From Acidobacteriota bacterium (lineage in GTDB: Bacteria; Acidobacteriota; Vicinamibacteria; Vicinamibacterales; UBA2999): DNA of 32,759 nt. Of this stretch, positions 1 to 7,884 are shown piece by piece. The stretch covers positions 1-32,759 of the forward strand of contig JACPPO010000059.1 of NCBI GenBank assembly GCA_016190945.1. Reading direction: 5' to 3'. How positions within the stretch are numbered: the stretch's first letter is position 1; the number at the start of each line of letters is the position of its first letter. Under the pieces are notes generated by a model. It saw nothing but the letters and a program-made list of their open reading frames with translations. It made no database searches and was not told the origin of the DNA. A program made the position numbers and the translations under genes.

Positions 1-126
1 CATCATGATCGTGTTCAGCGCGTTCTTCGATCGCACGAGGCCGCCGTAGAAGAAGGCCAGCGCCGGGGTCATGAGCAGCACCAGCGCCGTCGCGGTCAAC
101 ATCCATGCTATGTCGGCTTGATTCAT
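1..126 (-). CDS. amt: Ammonium transporter (Amt), N-terminal part, cut by window edge
   Basis: Only the first 42 codons are present, and the rest lies left of base 1. They encode a first transmembrane helix running into [16 protein letters not shown], the conserved helix-1 motif of the Amt/MEP/Rh ammonium channel family of the inner membrane. Unlike the Amt at 5790-7172 it has no separate cleavable signal peptide before this helix, so it is a second, distinct paralogue. The ATG at 124-126 is preceded on the coding strand by a good ribosome site (GAGGTG, 6 nt spacer). It is the last visible gene of the nitrogen cluster, 117 bp after the antiporter. Family assignment is secure; substrate (ammonium/ammonia) is inferred from the family. 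Confidence 0.88.
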   Translation of the reverse strand, partial: MNQADIAWMLTATALVLLMTPALAFFYGGLVRSKNALNTIMM

Positions 127-243
127 CGCTCACCTCGGTGATGAAATCGCCCTGCCGGCCATGCCCGGGCGATGTTCTGACCGCGCCTGGGGCATCGTAG
201 TGAAACGGCCACGCGTATAGTACACGAAGGTGTTACCGAGAGT

Positions 244-1527
244 TCAGGGATAGGAGGCCTTGGCGGGCTCGGGCGAACCGACGATTGTTTCCTCGACACT
301 CACCGCCGCGCCGTCCCGCCGCGGGAAGAGAAGGCGCAACAGCGGCGGTGTCACCATCGTCGTCGCCAGGACCATGATCACGCTGGCCGAGAACACCTCC
401 CGGCCGATCAGCCCGTTGGCGAGCCCGTAGCCGGCGACGATCAGTCCAACTTCACCGCGCGAGATCATCCCGGCGCCGACGCGGATTGATTCCTTCGTGC
501 TGAAGCCGAACAGTCGCGCAAACAGGCCGCAACCGACGGCTTTGGTCACGATGGCCACCAGCACGAGCGCGATGGTAAACGCCGCGCGCTCCCCAAGTTC
601 GCGGCCGTTGGCCTGGAGTCCAATGCCGATGAAAAAGGCGGGAACGAACATGGAGTAGGTAAGCGGGTGGATCCCCGCATCAACCTGCTCCTTGAACTCC
701 GTCCTGGCGACCAATACGCCCGCCACGTACGCGCCGGTGATGGCCGCCACAGCGCCCAGATATTCGGCCGCCCACGAATAGAGAAACGCCACCACGACCG
801 CCGCCGCCAGCACGCCCTGGCTGACCCCCAACGACGAGGTCCACCGAAGCACCGGCGCCAGCCATCGGCCCGCGATCGCGGCCGCCACGAAGAACGCGGC
901 GATCCGCAGCGCGACGATGCCGATCTGGACCACATCGAGGCCGCCAGCCGAGGCGCGCGCAAACGCCACCACGAGCGAGAGCACGACGATCCCCATCACG
1001 TCGTCGATGACCGCCGCCCCGAGGATGGTCGACCCTTCGCGCGAGCGGAGGGCACCGAGTTCGATCAGCGTCTGTGCGGAGATGCTCACGCTGGTCGCGG
1101 TCAAGATCGCGCCGATGAAGATACCCTCCCAGTACAGCGGGAAGCCGAACGCGACCGCCACCGCGGCCCCGCCGATCATCGGCAGCACGACGCCGCCGAA
1201 GGCGGACCAGAAGGCCACTTTCCCGACCCGGCAGAGCTCAGCCACGTCGGTCTCCAGTCCCGCCACGAACATCAGGAGCACGACGCCGATCTCCGCAAGG
1301 TCACGGAGCGCAGGAAGCAGGGTCGGGGATTCGCCCACGCCAGCCTCGGCAGGCGCCGCAAACAACGGCCACCCGAGCACGTTTAAGACCGTGGGGCCGA
1401 GGACAAGGCCGACAAGGATCTCGCCGAACACCGCAGGCTGGCCGACCCGGTTGGCGAGCGCACCGGCAATCTTGGCCGCAATGATGACCAGCGCGAGGAG
1501 CAGCAGCAGCTGCAGGAAGTGGGTCAA
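244..1527 (-). CDS. Cation:proton antiporter, CPA2 (NapA/Kef-type)
   Basis: 427 aa, hydrophobic throughout, with about 12 predicted membrane helices. It probably exchanges Na+ or K+ for H+ across the inner membrane. The N-terminal helix runs into NRVGQPAVFGEILVGLVLGP, typical of the Na+/H+ exchanger domain. The core helix has GAAVIDDVMGI near residues 168-178; the paired aspartates match the DD motif of electrogenic NapA/NhaA-like antiporters. No C-terminal TrkA-N/RCK domain follows, unlike KefB/KefC. The start is TTG at 1525-1527, because the PII stop codon lies in frame two codons upstream. A GAAGGA ribosome site inside the PII tail supports this start. The 3-nt gap to PII suggests translational coupling. 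Which ion it moves cannot be read from the sequence. Confidence 0.85.
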   Translation of the reverse strand: MTHFLQLLLLLALVIIAAKIAGALANRVGQPAVFGEILVGLVLGPTVLNVLGWPLFAAPAEAGVGESPTLLPALRDLAEIGVVLLMFVAGLETDVAELCRVGKVAFWSAFGGVVLPMIGGAAVAVAFGFPLYWEGIFIGAILTATSVSISAQTLIELGALRSREGSTILGAAVIDDVMGIVVLSLVVAFARASAGGLDVVQIGIVALRIAAFFVAAAIAGRWLAPVLRWTSSLGVSQGVLAAAVVVAFLYSWAAEYLGAVAAITGAYVAGVLVARTEFKEQVDAGIHPLTYSMFVPAFFIGIGLQANGRELGERAAFTIALVLVAIVTKAVGCGLFARLFGFSTKESIRVGAGMISRGEVGLIVAGYGLANGLIGREVFSASVIMVLATTMVTPPLLRLLFPRRDGAAVSVEETIVGSPEPAKASYP

Positions 1528-1530
1528 CCG

Positions 1531-1860
1531 TTATGATTCCTTCTCGCCGGTCCGGATGCGGTGGCTCTCGAGCACAGGAAACACAAAGACGCGCCCGTCA
1601 CCAATCTCGCCGGTCCGCGCCGCTTCGACAATCGCCTTGATCGCCTCGTCGGCGAGCGAGTCAGGCACGACGATCTCGACCTCCATCTTCGGTAGCAGGC
1701 TGACGTTGTACTCCTTACCGCGGTAGATGGCGGTATGCCCCTTCTGCTTGCCGTGGCCGCGCACCTCGGTCACCGTCATGCCGGCGATATTCAGCTTGGC
1801 CAGCGCGTCCTTGACGTCGTCCACCTTGTTCGGTCGGACGATGCTCTTGATCAGCTTCAT
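1531..1860 (-). CDS. glnB: Nitrogen regulatory protein PII (GlnB/GlnK family)
   Basis: 109 aa, the usual PII length. PII trimers sense 2-oxoglutarate, ATP/ADP and, through uridylylation, glutamine; they gate Amt channels and nitrogen enzymes. The T-loop is intact, with Q39, K40, G41 and the uridylylation target Tyr51 in YRGKEYNV. The B-loop TGEIGDGR (83-90) has Arg at position 90, where E. coli GlnB has Lys. The C-terminus ends in the RIRTGE motif. The ATG at 1858-1860 overlaps the glnD stop as ATGA and has a strong GGAGGG site 6 nt upstream. Lying between glnD and genes for amt-type transporters, it is probably the PII that GlnD modifies and that acts on these Amt proteins. GlnB versus GlnK cannot be settled from sequence; the amt neighbours favour a GlnK-like role. 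Confidence 0.95.
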   Translation of the reverse strand: MKLIKSIVRPNKVDDVKDALAKLNIAGMTVTEVRGHGKQKGHTAIYRGKEYNVSLLPKMEVEIVVPDSLADEAIKAIVEAARTGEIGDGRVFVFPVLESHRIRTGEKES

Positions 1861-4388
1861 GGCGTTCCCTCCAATGTGCCTTGTAGATCGGAGGTCAGCG
1901 CGCGCTGCTCCGCCTCCGTGAGTTTGGTTCGTGCCTTGGTAATGTGAAACACGTCGATTGCCCGCTCCCCTTCCGTGGAAATCAGGACGAGATCGACGTC
2001 GCAGCCATGCTGGGAGATGACCCGGCTGATCCGGTACAGCAATCCCAGCGCGTTGCCGGCGACGATGTCGAGAATCGTGAAGCGCCCCGACGCCTCGTTG
2101 TCGGTGCGCACGACCGGCGCGACGCGCGCCGCCCCCCGCCACTGCAGCACGCTCTGCTCGCGCCCCCGCAGCAGCGATGTGACCTCGGATTCTCCTGAGA
2201 CGACCTCCTGGAGCACGTGCAGCACCTGGGCGTGTGCGTCGGGATTGAGCGCCAGGAACCGCTCGTCGTCGGTGAAGTGAAAGACGTCCAGGACCAGGCC
2301 GTTCGGGTTGGTCAGCGCGTGCCCGCGCAGGATGTTCATGCCGAACGACGAGAGCACGCCGCAGATGTTGGAAAAGAGGAACGGCTTGTCGAGCGTGACC
2401 ACCGCGAGGGTCCAGACCGAGTCGGCGCGTTCCAGCGACAGGTGCACCTCGTCGGGGCGGATGTCACGCGCTAGCCGCACGTGCCGGTAGATCGCCTCGC
2501 GGGGGAACAGCTGGAGGTACCGCTGCGGCAGACCCTCGACAAAGCGCGTGATCTCCGCTTCCGGCACGTCCTCCGGCCTGCCCGACAGCAGCTCGATCAG
2601 GCCCGCCTGGTTCCGCTCGATCAGCTCGTCGCCGTAGCGCTGGGTGAGGTGGTTGTAGGTGTCGACATACAGGCGCCAGATCAGCTCCTCTTTCCAGGGT
2701 GTCAGCGTGTCCGGGCTGACCGCTTCGATGTCGGCCAGCGTCATGAGGCACAGCATCTTCAGGCGATCCTCGGTGCCCACGAGCCCCGCGAACTCCTTCA
2801 CAATCTCCGGATCCTCGGTGTCACGGCGGAAGGCGACCAGCGACATGCGCAGGTGGTTCCGGATGAGGAAGAGGACCGTGTCGCGGGCCTCCCCTGCCAC
2901 CTCGAGCCGATCGAGCACGTCGGCGGCCATGTGCACGCTTTCAAGCACGTGCTCGTCGTCGCGCCACTTGCCCACGTCGTGCAGCAGCAGCGAGAGGACC
3001 AGCAGCTCGGGAGACGGGATACCGGCGGCTATCGCCTTGACGCGCTGGCGGTCAGGTTCGTCGGTGTTGACGAGCCGCTCGAAGTTGCGGACGGTCAGCA
3101 GCGTGTGCTCGTCCACCGTGTACTTGTGGTAGAAGTCGCGCACGACCCGCCACGAGATGGCCTCGAACTCGGGAAAGAGCCTGCCGAGCAGGCCGCAACC
3201 GTGCATCTGCGATAAGCGCGCGTAGAGGCCGGGGCGCGGCTTCAGCAGCCGAAGCACGGCCATGCGATCCCGCGGCTCGTGTAGGAAATCCTTCGGAAGG
3301 AAGCCATCGACGTGCTGCTGGATGCACGAGAGGGCTTCCTCGGTCACCTCGGTTCCCGCGTCGATCGCGGCCTGAAACGCGCCAATCCAGGACGCGGGAT
3401 TGCGCGCGGCCTGGACCGGATCGAGAAACCGGATGCCGTCGCGAGACAGGCCCAGATTCGGGCCGACCGGCACCGGCGCGGTCCGCGTCGCCCATTCCAG
3501 CGAGCGGCTGACGGTGCGGGCGTGCCGGAAGTAGTCGCTCATGAGGCGCTCGACCTGCTGCCGCGGCTCGGCCCCCGGATAGCCGAGCAGGTCGGCGGTG
3601 CGTTCCTGCAGCTCGTGGCTGAGGACATTCTGATTGCGGCCGCATTCGAGGTGCAGGATCGACCGCACGCGGAGCAGGAAATCCTCCGCCTCCTCGAACC
3701 GGCCCGGGTCCGCGGGGCCGCGCCGCAACAGGAGCGGATCGGTGAGCATGGCAATCGTGCGGGCGGCCATCAGATCGCGCAGCGCGCCGGGCGCCTCCTT
3801 TACGTCCGGTTCGAGCTGGTAGAGCGTGGCGTTGAACCTGGCGTGCCGTTCCTCAATCAACTGCAGCAGCGATCGAAGGATGTACGCGTGCGTGCTCGCC
3901 TGATGGAACATCGTCCCGAGCCGCTCGAACAGCGCGGCGGTGCCGGCCACCAGCCGCGCGTCGAGCAGCGCGAGTAGAAACTCGGGATTGTCGATTTCGA
4001 GGTCCGCAAACTCATCGAGCTCGCGGACCTGGTGGCCGACCACCACGCCGAGATCCCAGAGGGGGTGCAGGAAGCCGCGAAGAAACCGTTCCTCCGATGG
4101 CCCGATGCGCCCGCCGAACAGCACGAGCAGGTCGATGTCGGAATGCAGACTCAGGTGCCGGCGGCCGTAGCCGCCGAGCGCGATGATCGCCACCGGCCGG
4201 TCCGGAATACCGGCATCGGTATGGAGCTGCCGCAGTAGTGCGTCCACGCGGTCTGAGTGGCGTTCGAGGGCGGCACGGCCACCCGCGCCACGCGCGATAT
4301 CCCCGCGCAGCTCGTCGCGCGCGGCATCGAGCGCCGCCCTGATCGTCGAGCCGGCACCAGCGCCGGCGCCCGGCTGCGTCATCGACAT
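1857..4388 (-). CDS. glnD: [Protein-PII] uridylyltransferase / uridylyl-removing enzyme
   Basis: 843 aa from the chosen ATG; E. coli GlnD has about 890. It attaches UMP to PII when glutamine is low and removes it when glutamine is high. Domains in order: nucleotidyltransferase with GGYGRRHLSLHSDIDLL (metal-binding Asp84 and Asp86), PII-uridylyltransferase linker, HD hydrolase with LLLHDVGKW (His-Asp near 470-471), and two C-terminal ACT domains from about residues 658 and 770, the expected glutamine sensors. All parts needed for both activities are present. The frame stays open to a TTG at 4424. I prefer the ATG at 4386-4388, which has GGAG 11 nt upstream; ATG 4382 is also possible. The stop overlaps the PII start by 4 nt. 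Confidence 0.95.
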   Translation of the reverse strand: MSMTQPGAGAGAGSTIRAALDAARDELRGDIARGAGGRAALERHSDRVDALLRQLHTDAGIPDRPVAIIALGGYGRRHLSLHSDIDLLVLFGGRIGPSEERFLRGFLHPLWDLGVVVGHQVRELDEFADLEIDNPEFLLALLDARLVAGTAALFERLGTMFHQASTHAYILRSLLQLIEERHARFNATLYQLEPDVKEAPGALRDLMAARTIAMLTDPLLLRRGPADPGRFEEAEDFLLRVRSILHLECGRNQNVLSHELQERTADLLGYPGAEPRQQVERLMSDYFRHARTVSRSLEWATRTAPVPVGPNLGLSRDGIRFLDPVQAARNPASWIGAFQAAIDAGTEVTEEALSCIQQHVDGFLPKDFLHEPRDRMAVLRLLKPRPGLYARLSQMHGCGLLGRLFPEFEAISWRVVRDFYHKYTVDEHTLLTVRNFERLVNTDEPDRQRVKAIAAGIPSPELLVLSLLLHDVGKWRDDEHVLESVHMAADVLDRLEVAGEARDTVLFLIRNHLRMSLVAFRRDTEDPEIVKEFAGLVGTEDRLKMLCLMTLADIEAVSPDTLTPWKEELIWRLYVDTYNHLTQRYGDELIERNQAGLIELLSGRPEDVPEAEITRFVEGLPQRYLQLFPREAIYRHVRLARDIRPDEVHLSLERADSVWTLAVVTLDKPFLFSNICGVLSSFGMNILRGHALTNPNGLVLDVFHFTDDERFLALNPDAHAQVLHVLQEVVSGESEVTSLLRGREQSVLQWRGAARVAPVVRTDNEASGRFTILDIVAGNALGLLYRISRVISQHGCDVDLVLISTEGERAIDVFHITKARTKLTEAEQRALTSDLQGTLEGTP

Positions 4389-4530
4389 GGGGCGAAGATC
4401 TCCGGTTGGCGCTGCCGATGTCAAGGTGAATATCGGGATACGACACGCCGGCGGTCACCCTCGTGCCGCCCGCGCGAGGCTCACCGCCGTCGAAACGGTA
4501 CTATGGAAGCAACCTTCTCCTTTCCCGCTG

Positions 4531-5724
4531 CTACTGTTTCGTGCTGAAGGCATACACCCAGCCGACCGAGAACGTGTTCTGGTTGTCGCGCGGCACACGA
4601 TTCTTTGTGAAAAAGTCAATGTCTGACCAGTCGCGCCGGTATTCAAGCCGCATGATCAGACCCTGACTATGCTTCACCTCGGCAGTGAGCGTGAACTCCT
4701 GGACGTTCTGTTGAGCGCCCGTGGTAAACCCATCCTCGTCGTTGTAGTACTCCCAGCGCGGAACGATCGCGAAGAACGGGTTGACCTGCGCCTTGGCATA
4801 CAGGCCGACGCCCTGCCACGTCACGTCCTTCCCCGCGGCCCGGTCGCGGCCGTAGTCGTAATTGCCCATCACGCTGAACATGTCGTTCACGGCGTACGTG
4901 ACCGTGGTATCAGCGAGATGCCGCCAGTCGTCGGTGTTGTTCGTCTGCTCCGGCCCGCCCATGTAGTTCTGCACAATCGAGACCGCCGTAACCGGCTTGA
5001 TGACCGCCTGGACTCCGTACGTCTTCTGCGAGTTGTTCTCGGTTATGTTGTTCCACCCGTTGCTCACCGAGGCACCTAACGTCAGCTTATCGTTCGGCGC
5101 ATATCCGACGCGTACGCCCATGTGGTAGTACGGAATCGCCCAGGCAAACAGGAGCGAGCGCGAGTAGTTCCAGTTATCTTTCGCCTCGATCACTTCGGCG
5201 CCGTGCTGGGTGACGAACTTGCCGACATCGAACGACAGCCCCGTTCCTGTCGGTGCCAGGTAGCTGACGTACGCCTGCTGAATGTGCTTGATGAGTTCGG
5301 GCCCGGCGGGATCGGCGCTGTGCACCCAATCCGTTACGGGGCCGTAGTCGAGATCCAGCCGGAATCCGACACGATCATCTGCGGTCGGCGGCTTGATCAA
5401 CGCCAGCTCCGCCAGCGCGAAGCTGAACTGATTGTGATCGAAATCGAAGTTCCGTAACGGCGTCTTGGAGGCTGTCGCCGGCTCGTTGAAATTGTAGTGG
5501 AAGTACATATCGACCGTCCCTGCCAACTCGGTCTTCCTGAAGAAGTTCAGGAACCCGGAGTCAGCACTGGCGTCCGGCTGGGCCTGGCCGCCGCCACCAG
5601 CGGGCACCTCGCCGGCCGCGGGGCCGGACGGTTGCTGCGCCAGGGCCGGCGCCGCCAAGAGCGTGACTATCGCGATGGCCACCACTGACGAGACTGCGTA
5701 ACGCGCTGCGCGAGTAGACGACAT
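4531..5724 (-). CDS. Outer-membrane beta-barrel protein (BBP2/OmpL-like porin)
   Basis: 397 aa. A cleavable signal peptide spans residues 1-29 and ends in APALA before QQ, followed by a Gly/Pro/Ala-rich linker. The rest is alternating polar/aromatic beta strands typical of a barrel, including VDMYFHYNFNEP, FRLDLDYGPVTDW, SFDVGKFVTQHGAEVIE and a C-terminal strand TFSVGWVYAFSTKQ. This pattern matches the putative porin-2 family (BBP2, PF07642). The family assignment is by eye. The ATG at 5722-5724 has an AGGG/GGGAGG ribosome site 8-9 nt upstream. Longer in-frame extensions lack a signal peptide at their start. It lies between amt and glnD in the same direction, so it may be the outer-membrane pore for ammonium or another small nitrogen solute; that role is inference. 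Confidence 0.8.
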   Translation of the reverse strand: MSSTRAARYAVSSVVAIAIVTLLAAPALAQQPSGPAAGEVPAGGGGQAQPDASADSGFLNFFRKTELAGTVDMYFHYNFNEPATASKTPLRNFDFDHNQFSFALAELALIKPPTADDRVGFRLDLDYGPVTDWVHSADPAGPELIKHIQQAYVSYLAPTGTGLSFDVGKFVTQHGAEVIEAKDNWNYSRSLLFAWAIPYYHMGVRVGYAPNDKLTLGASVSNGWNNITENNSQKTYGVQAVIKPVTAVSIVQNYMGGPEQTNNTDDWRHLADTTVTYAVNDMFSVMGNYDYGRDRAAGKDVTWQGVGLYAKAQVNPFFAIVPRWEYYNDEDGFTTGAQQNVQEFTLTAEVKHSQGLIMRLEYRRDWSDIDFFTKNRVPRDNQNTFSVGWVYAFSTKQ

Positions 5725-5754
5725 CTGTCGCACCCTCCCTCGGATTGTGAGAAT

Positions 5755-5779
5755 GCGGCGGCGCCCTGCGCGCCGCCGC
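5755..5779 (-). other. Perfect 10-bp GC stem-loop between amt and the porin gene
   Basis: The arms 5755-5764 (GCGGCGGCGC) and 5770-5779 are exact reverse complements with a 5-nt loop. The structure begins about 10 nt after the amt stop codon. No run of U follows on the transcribed strand, so it is not a textbook intrinsic terminator. It could stabilise the amt mRNA 3' end or give partial termination, setting more Amt than porin and GlnD. Confidence 0.6.
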
Positions 5780-5789
5780 GCGTCGACCG

Positions 5790-7172
5790 CTAGATGACTT
5801 CTACCCTCGCCTCCTGCGTTGGCACAAAGCCCGGATATGCATCCAGGCCGTGCTCGCCGATGTCGAGGCCTTCCGCCTCTTCCCCTGCGCTGACCCGGAT
5901 GCCAATCGTCAGCTTCAGAACGAACCACGCGACCGCGCTCAAGGCGAAGGTTGCCGCACCAACGGCGGCAACGCCTGTAAGCTGCGCCGTCAGCTTCGCC
6001 ATCCCACCGCCGAAGAAAAGACCGCCCTCGGTGGCGAACAGGCCGACGGCGAGCGTCCCGAAGACGCCGTTGACCAAGTGGACGCTGATGGCGCCAACCG
6101 GGTCATCGACCTTCACCTTGTCGAAGAAAAGCACGGCGTAAACGACCAGGACGCCCGCGATCAGCCCGATGAGAACCGAGCTGGCGACGTTGACGAAGGC
6201 GCAGGGGGCGGTGATCGCTACGAGGCCGGCAAGCGTGCCGTTAAGAATCATGCTCAGATCGGGCTTGCCCAAAGCAACCCACGCCACAGCACACGCCGCA
6301 AGACATCCCGCCGCCGCCGCCATGTTCGTATTGAGGGCAATACTCGCTATCGCGTTCGCATCCGCCGCCATCGTGCTGCCGGGATTGAACCCGAACCAGC
6401 CGAGCCACAGGATCAACGTGCCGAGCGTGGCGAGGCCCATGTTGTGACCGGGAATCGGCTTCACCGACCCGTCCTTCATGAACTTGCCCATCCGCGGGCC
6501 GAGAATCAGAACCCCGGTCAGCGCGCACCAGCCGCCAATGCTGTGGACCACCGTCGATCCGGCGAAATCAAGGAACCCCATGTCGGCCAGCCAGCCTCCA
6601 CCCCACGCCCAGTGGCCGCCGAGCGGGTAGATGATCCCGACCAGAATGAACGAGAACAGGATGAAGGAGAGAAACTTGATTCGCTCCGCCACGGCGCCGC
6701 TAACAATGGTCGCCGCGGTGCCCGCAAACACCAGCTGGAAGAAGAACTTCGCGTAGAGCGGCACCCCGGTCCAATTCAAGGAGCCGAACACCCCACTGTA
6801 CGCATCGCCCGTGGCCGGACTGTTATCTGCACCTCCGAGCATCCAGCCGGTCATTCCCCAGCCGTAGTCGCTGCCATCCCCGAACATCAGGCCGAAGCCG
6901 ATGACCCAGAACGCGATCGACGACGCCGCGAACACGATGAAATTCTTGGCCAGGATGTTGACCGCGTTCTTCGCCCGGCACAGGCCGGCCTCGAGACAGG
7001 CGAAGCCGGCGTTCATCCAGAACACCAGGAACGCGGTCACCAGCACCCAGACCGTGTCGAGCGCGACTTTCATCGCGACCATGGGATCGGGCTGGGTTTC
7101 CTGGGCAAACGCTGGCGTGGCCACCGCGAGTAGCGCGAGCACCAATCCACTAGACATCCCTCGTCGATGCAT
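5790..7172 (-). CDS. amt: Ammonium transporter (Amt) with signal peptide
   Basis: 460 aa. Residues 1-23 form a signal peptide ending in AFA before QE, as in AmtB-type precursors. About 11 membrane helices follow, forming the trimeric ammonium channel of the inner membrane. Family motifs include [21 protein letters not shown]-type pore elements, [10 protein letters not shown] (pore His210) and [11 protein letters not shown] (pore His365), the twin-histidine pair. The cytoplasmic tail keeps [17 protein letters not shown], the conserved segment that couples PII binding to gating. The ATG at 7170-7172 follows GGGAGG with a 4-nt spacer; Met6 is a less likely start. It is the first gene of the cluster that includes glnD and the PII gene, which fits PII-gated uptake. 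Confidence 0.96.
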   Translation of the reverse strand: MHRRGMSSGLVLALLAVATPAFAQETQPDPMVAMKVALDTVWVLVTAFLVFWMNAGFACLEAGLCRAKNAVNILAKNFIVFAASSIAFWVIGFGLMFGDGSDYGWGMTGWMLGGADNSPATGDAYSGVFGSLNWTGVPLYAKFFFQLVFAGTAATIVSGAVAERIKFLSFILFSFILVGIIYPLGGHWAWGGGWLADMGFLDFAGSTVVHSIGGWCALTGVLILGPRMGKFMKDGSVKPIPGHNMGLATLGTLILWLGWFGFNPGSTMAADANAIASIALNTNMAAAAGCLAACAVAWVALGKPDLSMILNGTLAGLVAITAPCAFVNVASSVLIGLIAGVLVVYAVLFFDKVKVDDPVGAISVHLVNGVFGTLAVGLFATEGGLFFGGGMAKLTAQLTGVAAVGAATFALSAVAWFVLKLTIGIRVSAGEEAEGLDIGEHGLDAYPGFVPTQEARVEVI

Positions 7173-7378
7173 GACACCTCCCGTCAGTCAGTCCCGCGGC
7201 CCAATGCGCGCGGCGTATTCACAGTTCGTCACCCCGCTCCGTCGCGCAAGGCGCACGCAACACTTCGACTGTGGGCTCCCGCCGGCCGCGCCCGCGCATA
7301 TCCTCAAGGAGTCGGTTTCGCGAGTCCTTGCGCGTCCGCACGGCGAGGGCCCCGGGTCCAAGTTGAACGTCGGGAAAC

Positions 7379-7401
7379 GCGTCCGCGTACACCGCGGACG
7401 C
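7379..7401. repeat. Perfect 9-bp inverted repeat, 5-nt loop
   Basis: Arms GCGTCCGCG (7379-7387) and CGCGGACGC (7393-7401) are exact reverse complements around TACAC. It lies about 208 bp upstream of the amt start and has no adjacent T-run on either strand. It could be an operator or an RNA hairpin in a long amt leader; the sequence alone does not decide. Confidence 0.55.
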
Positions 7402-7522
7402 TTGGTCCCTGTCAGCAAGATGGACGCCAGCCGCGGACCGTGCCTGTGCCGCGCGGATCGCACCATTTTCAGCCGACAAACAGGCGTCCGGCCCGCGTCC
7501 GCATTCGAAGACATACGACACT

Positions 7523-7551
7523 ATTGTCTGATTCACACCAAAGGTCGACAA
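7523..7551 (-). promoter_or_regulatory. Candidate sigma70-type promoter for amt
   Basis: On the minus strand, TTGTCG (7551-7546, 4 of 6 matches to TTGACA) is separated by exactly 17 bp from GACAAT (7528-7523, 4 of 6 matches to TATAAT). It points at amt and would give a leader of roughly 340 nt. Such matches occur by chance, so this is tentative. I found no clear sigma54 GG-N10-GC element, which would be expected for NtrC control. Confidence 0.3.
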
Positions 7552-7699
7552 GACTGTCTGAATTGGTCGAATGCAGAAAGCGTCCGCGCGCCGGGAGCCA
7601 TGCAGTCGCTTCAGAACGCGAGAGGCCACCGGCCGATCCCGCGAGCTGCCGCCCGTTCTTGGCGGCGTGCGGTCCCGCAATCCGATCGAGCTGACAAAG

Positions 7700-7726
7700 T
7701 TGTTCAATTGCCAGTTAGGGTATACA
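7700..7726 (+). promoter_or_regulatory. Candidate promoter for the EF-G-like gene
   Basis: An AT-rich island stands out in GC-rich DNA. TTGTTC (7700-7705) lies 15 bp before TATACA (7721-7726), or 17 bp before the poorer TACATA. It points toward the gene at 7885. Spacing and matches are both suboptimal, so the exact elements are uncertain. Confidence 0.3.
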
Positions 7727-7884
7727 TAAATGTAGGTCCTGAGAGGCAGCGACCGCGGCTGAGCCCGCGTACCGCGGGGGACAAGGTCCCGCCTTGCGGC
7801 CCCGCACCGCCATGACTATGATGCGCAGACACATTCCGCCCGCTCTATTTACCTGCCGGTCGGTGGTCAGGAGGGTTACCCCGT

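Larger units (their letters stand above)
7173..7884. other. 712-bp divergent intergenic region, no convincing gene
   Basis: This lies between the leftward amt and the rightward EF-G-like gene. Open frames on both strands (for example 7188-7514 and 7219-7707) give arginine/proline-rich products without recognisable motifs and look like chance frames in GC-rich DNA. The stretch contains a perfect 9-bp stem-loop (7379-7401), an imperfect direct repeat around TGTCTGA (7525-7531 and 7555-7561), an AT-rich island (7690-7735) and GC-rich hairpins near 7750-7800 in the EF-G leader. It should hold two divergent promoters. I see no tRNA or known riboswitch. Confidence 0.6.

Noticed and set aside
4419-4424. 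Perfect TTGACA on the minus strand upstream of glnD
   Set aside because: No -10 element is found at 16-18 bp downstream (AGATCT at 17), and the site lies within the porin-glnD spacer, where readthrough is expected.
5850-7133. Open frame of 427 codons on the plus strand
   Set aside because: Antisense shadow of the Amt gene; charged, repetitive composition and no recognisable domain.
7173-7700. Sigma54 promoter expected upstream of amt
   Set aside because: I looked for GG-N10-GC on the minus strand near GGCAC-like words (around 7441-7455), but the spacing does not fit.
7188-7707. Minus-strand frames in the amt-EF-G intergenic region
   Set aside because: Arg/Pro-rich products, no ribosome sites, no motif and mutual overlap; treated as chance frames.
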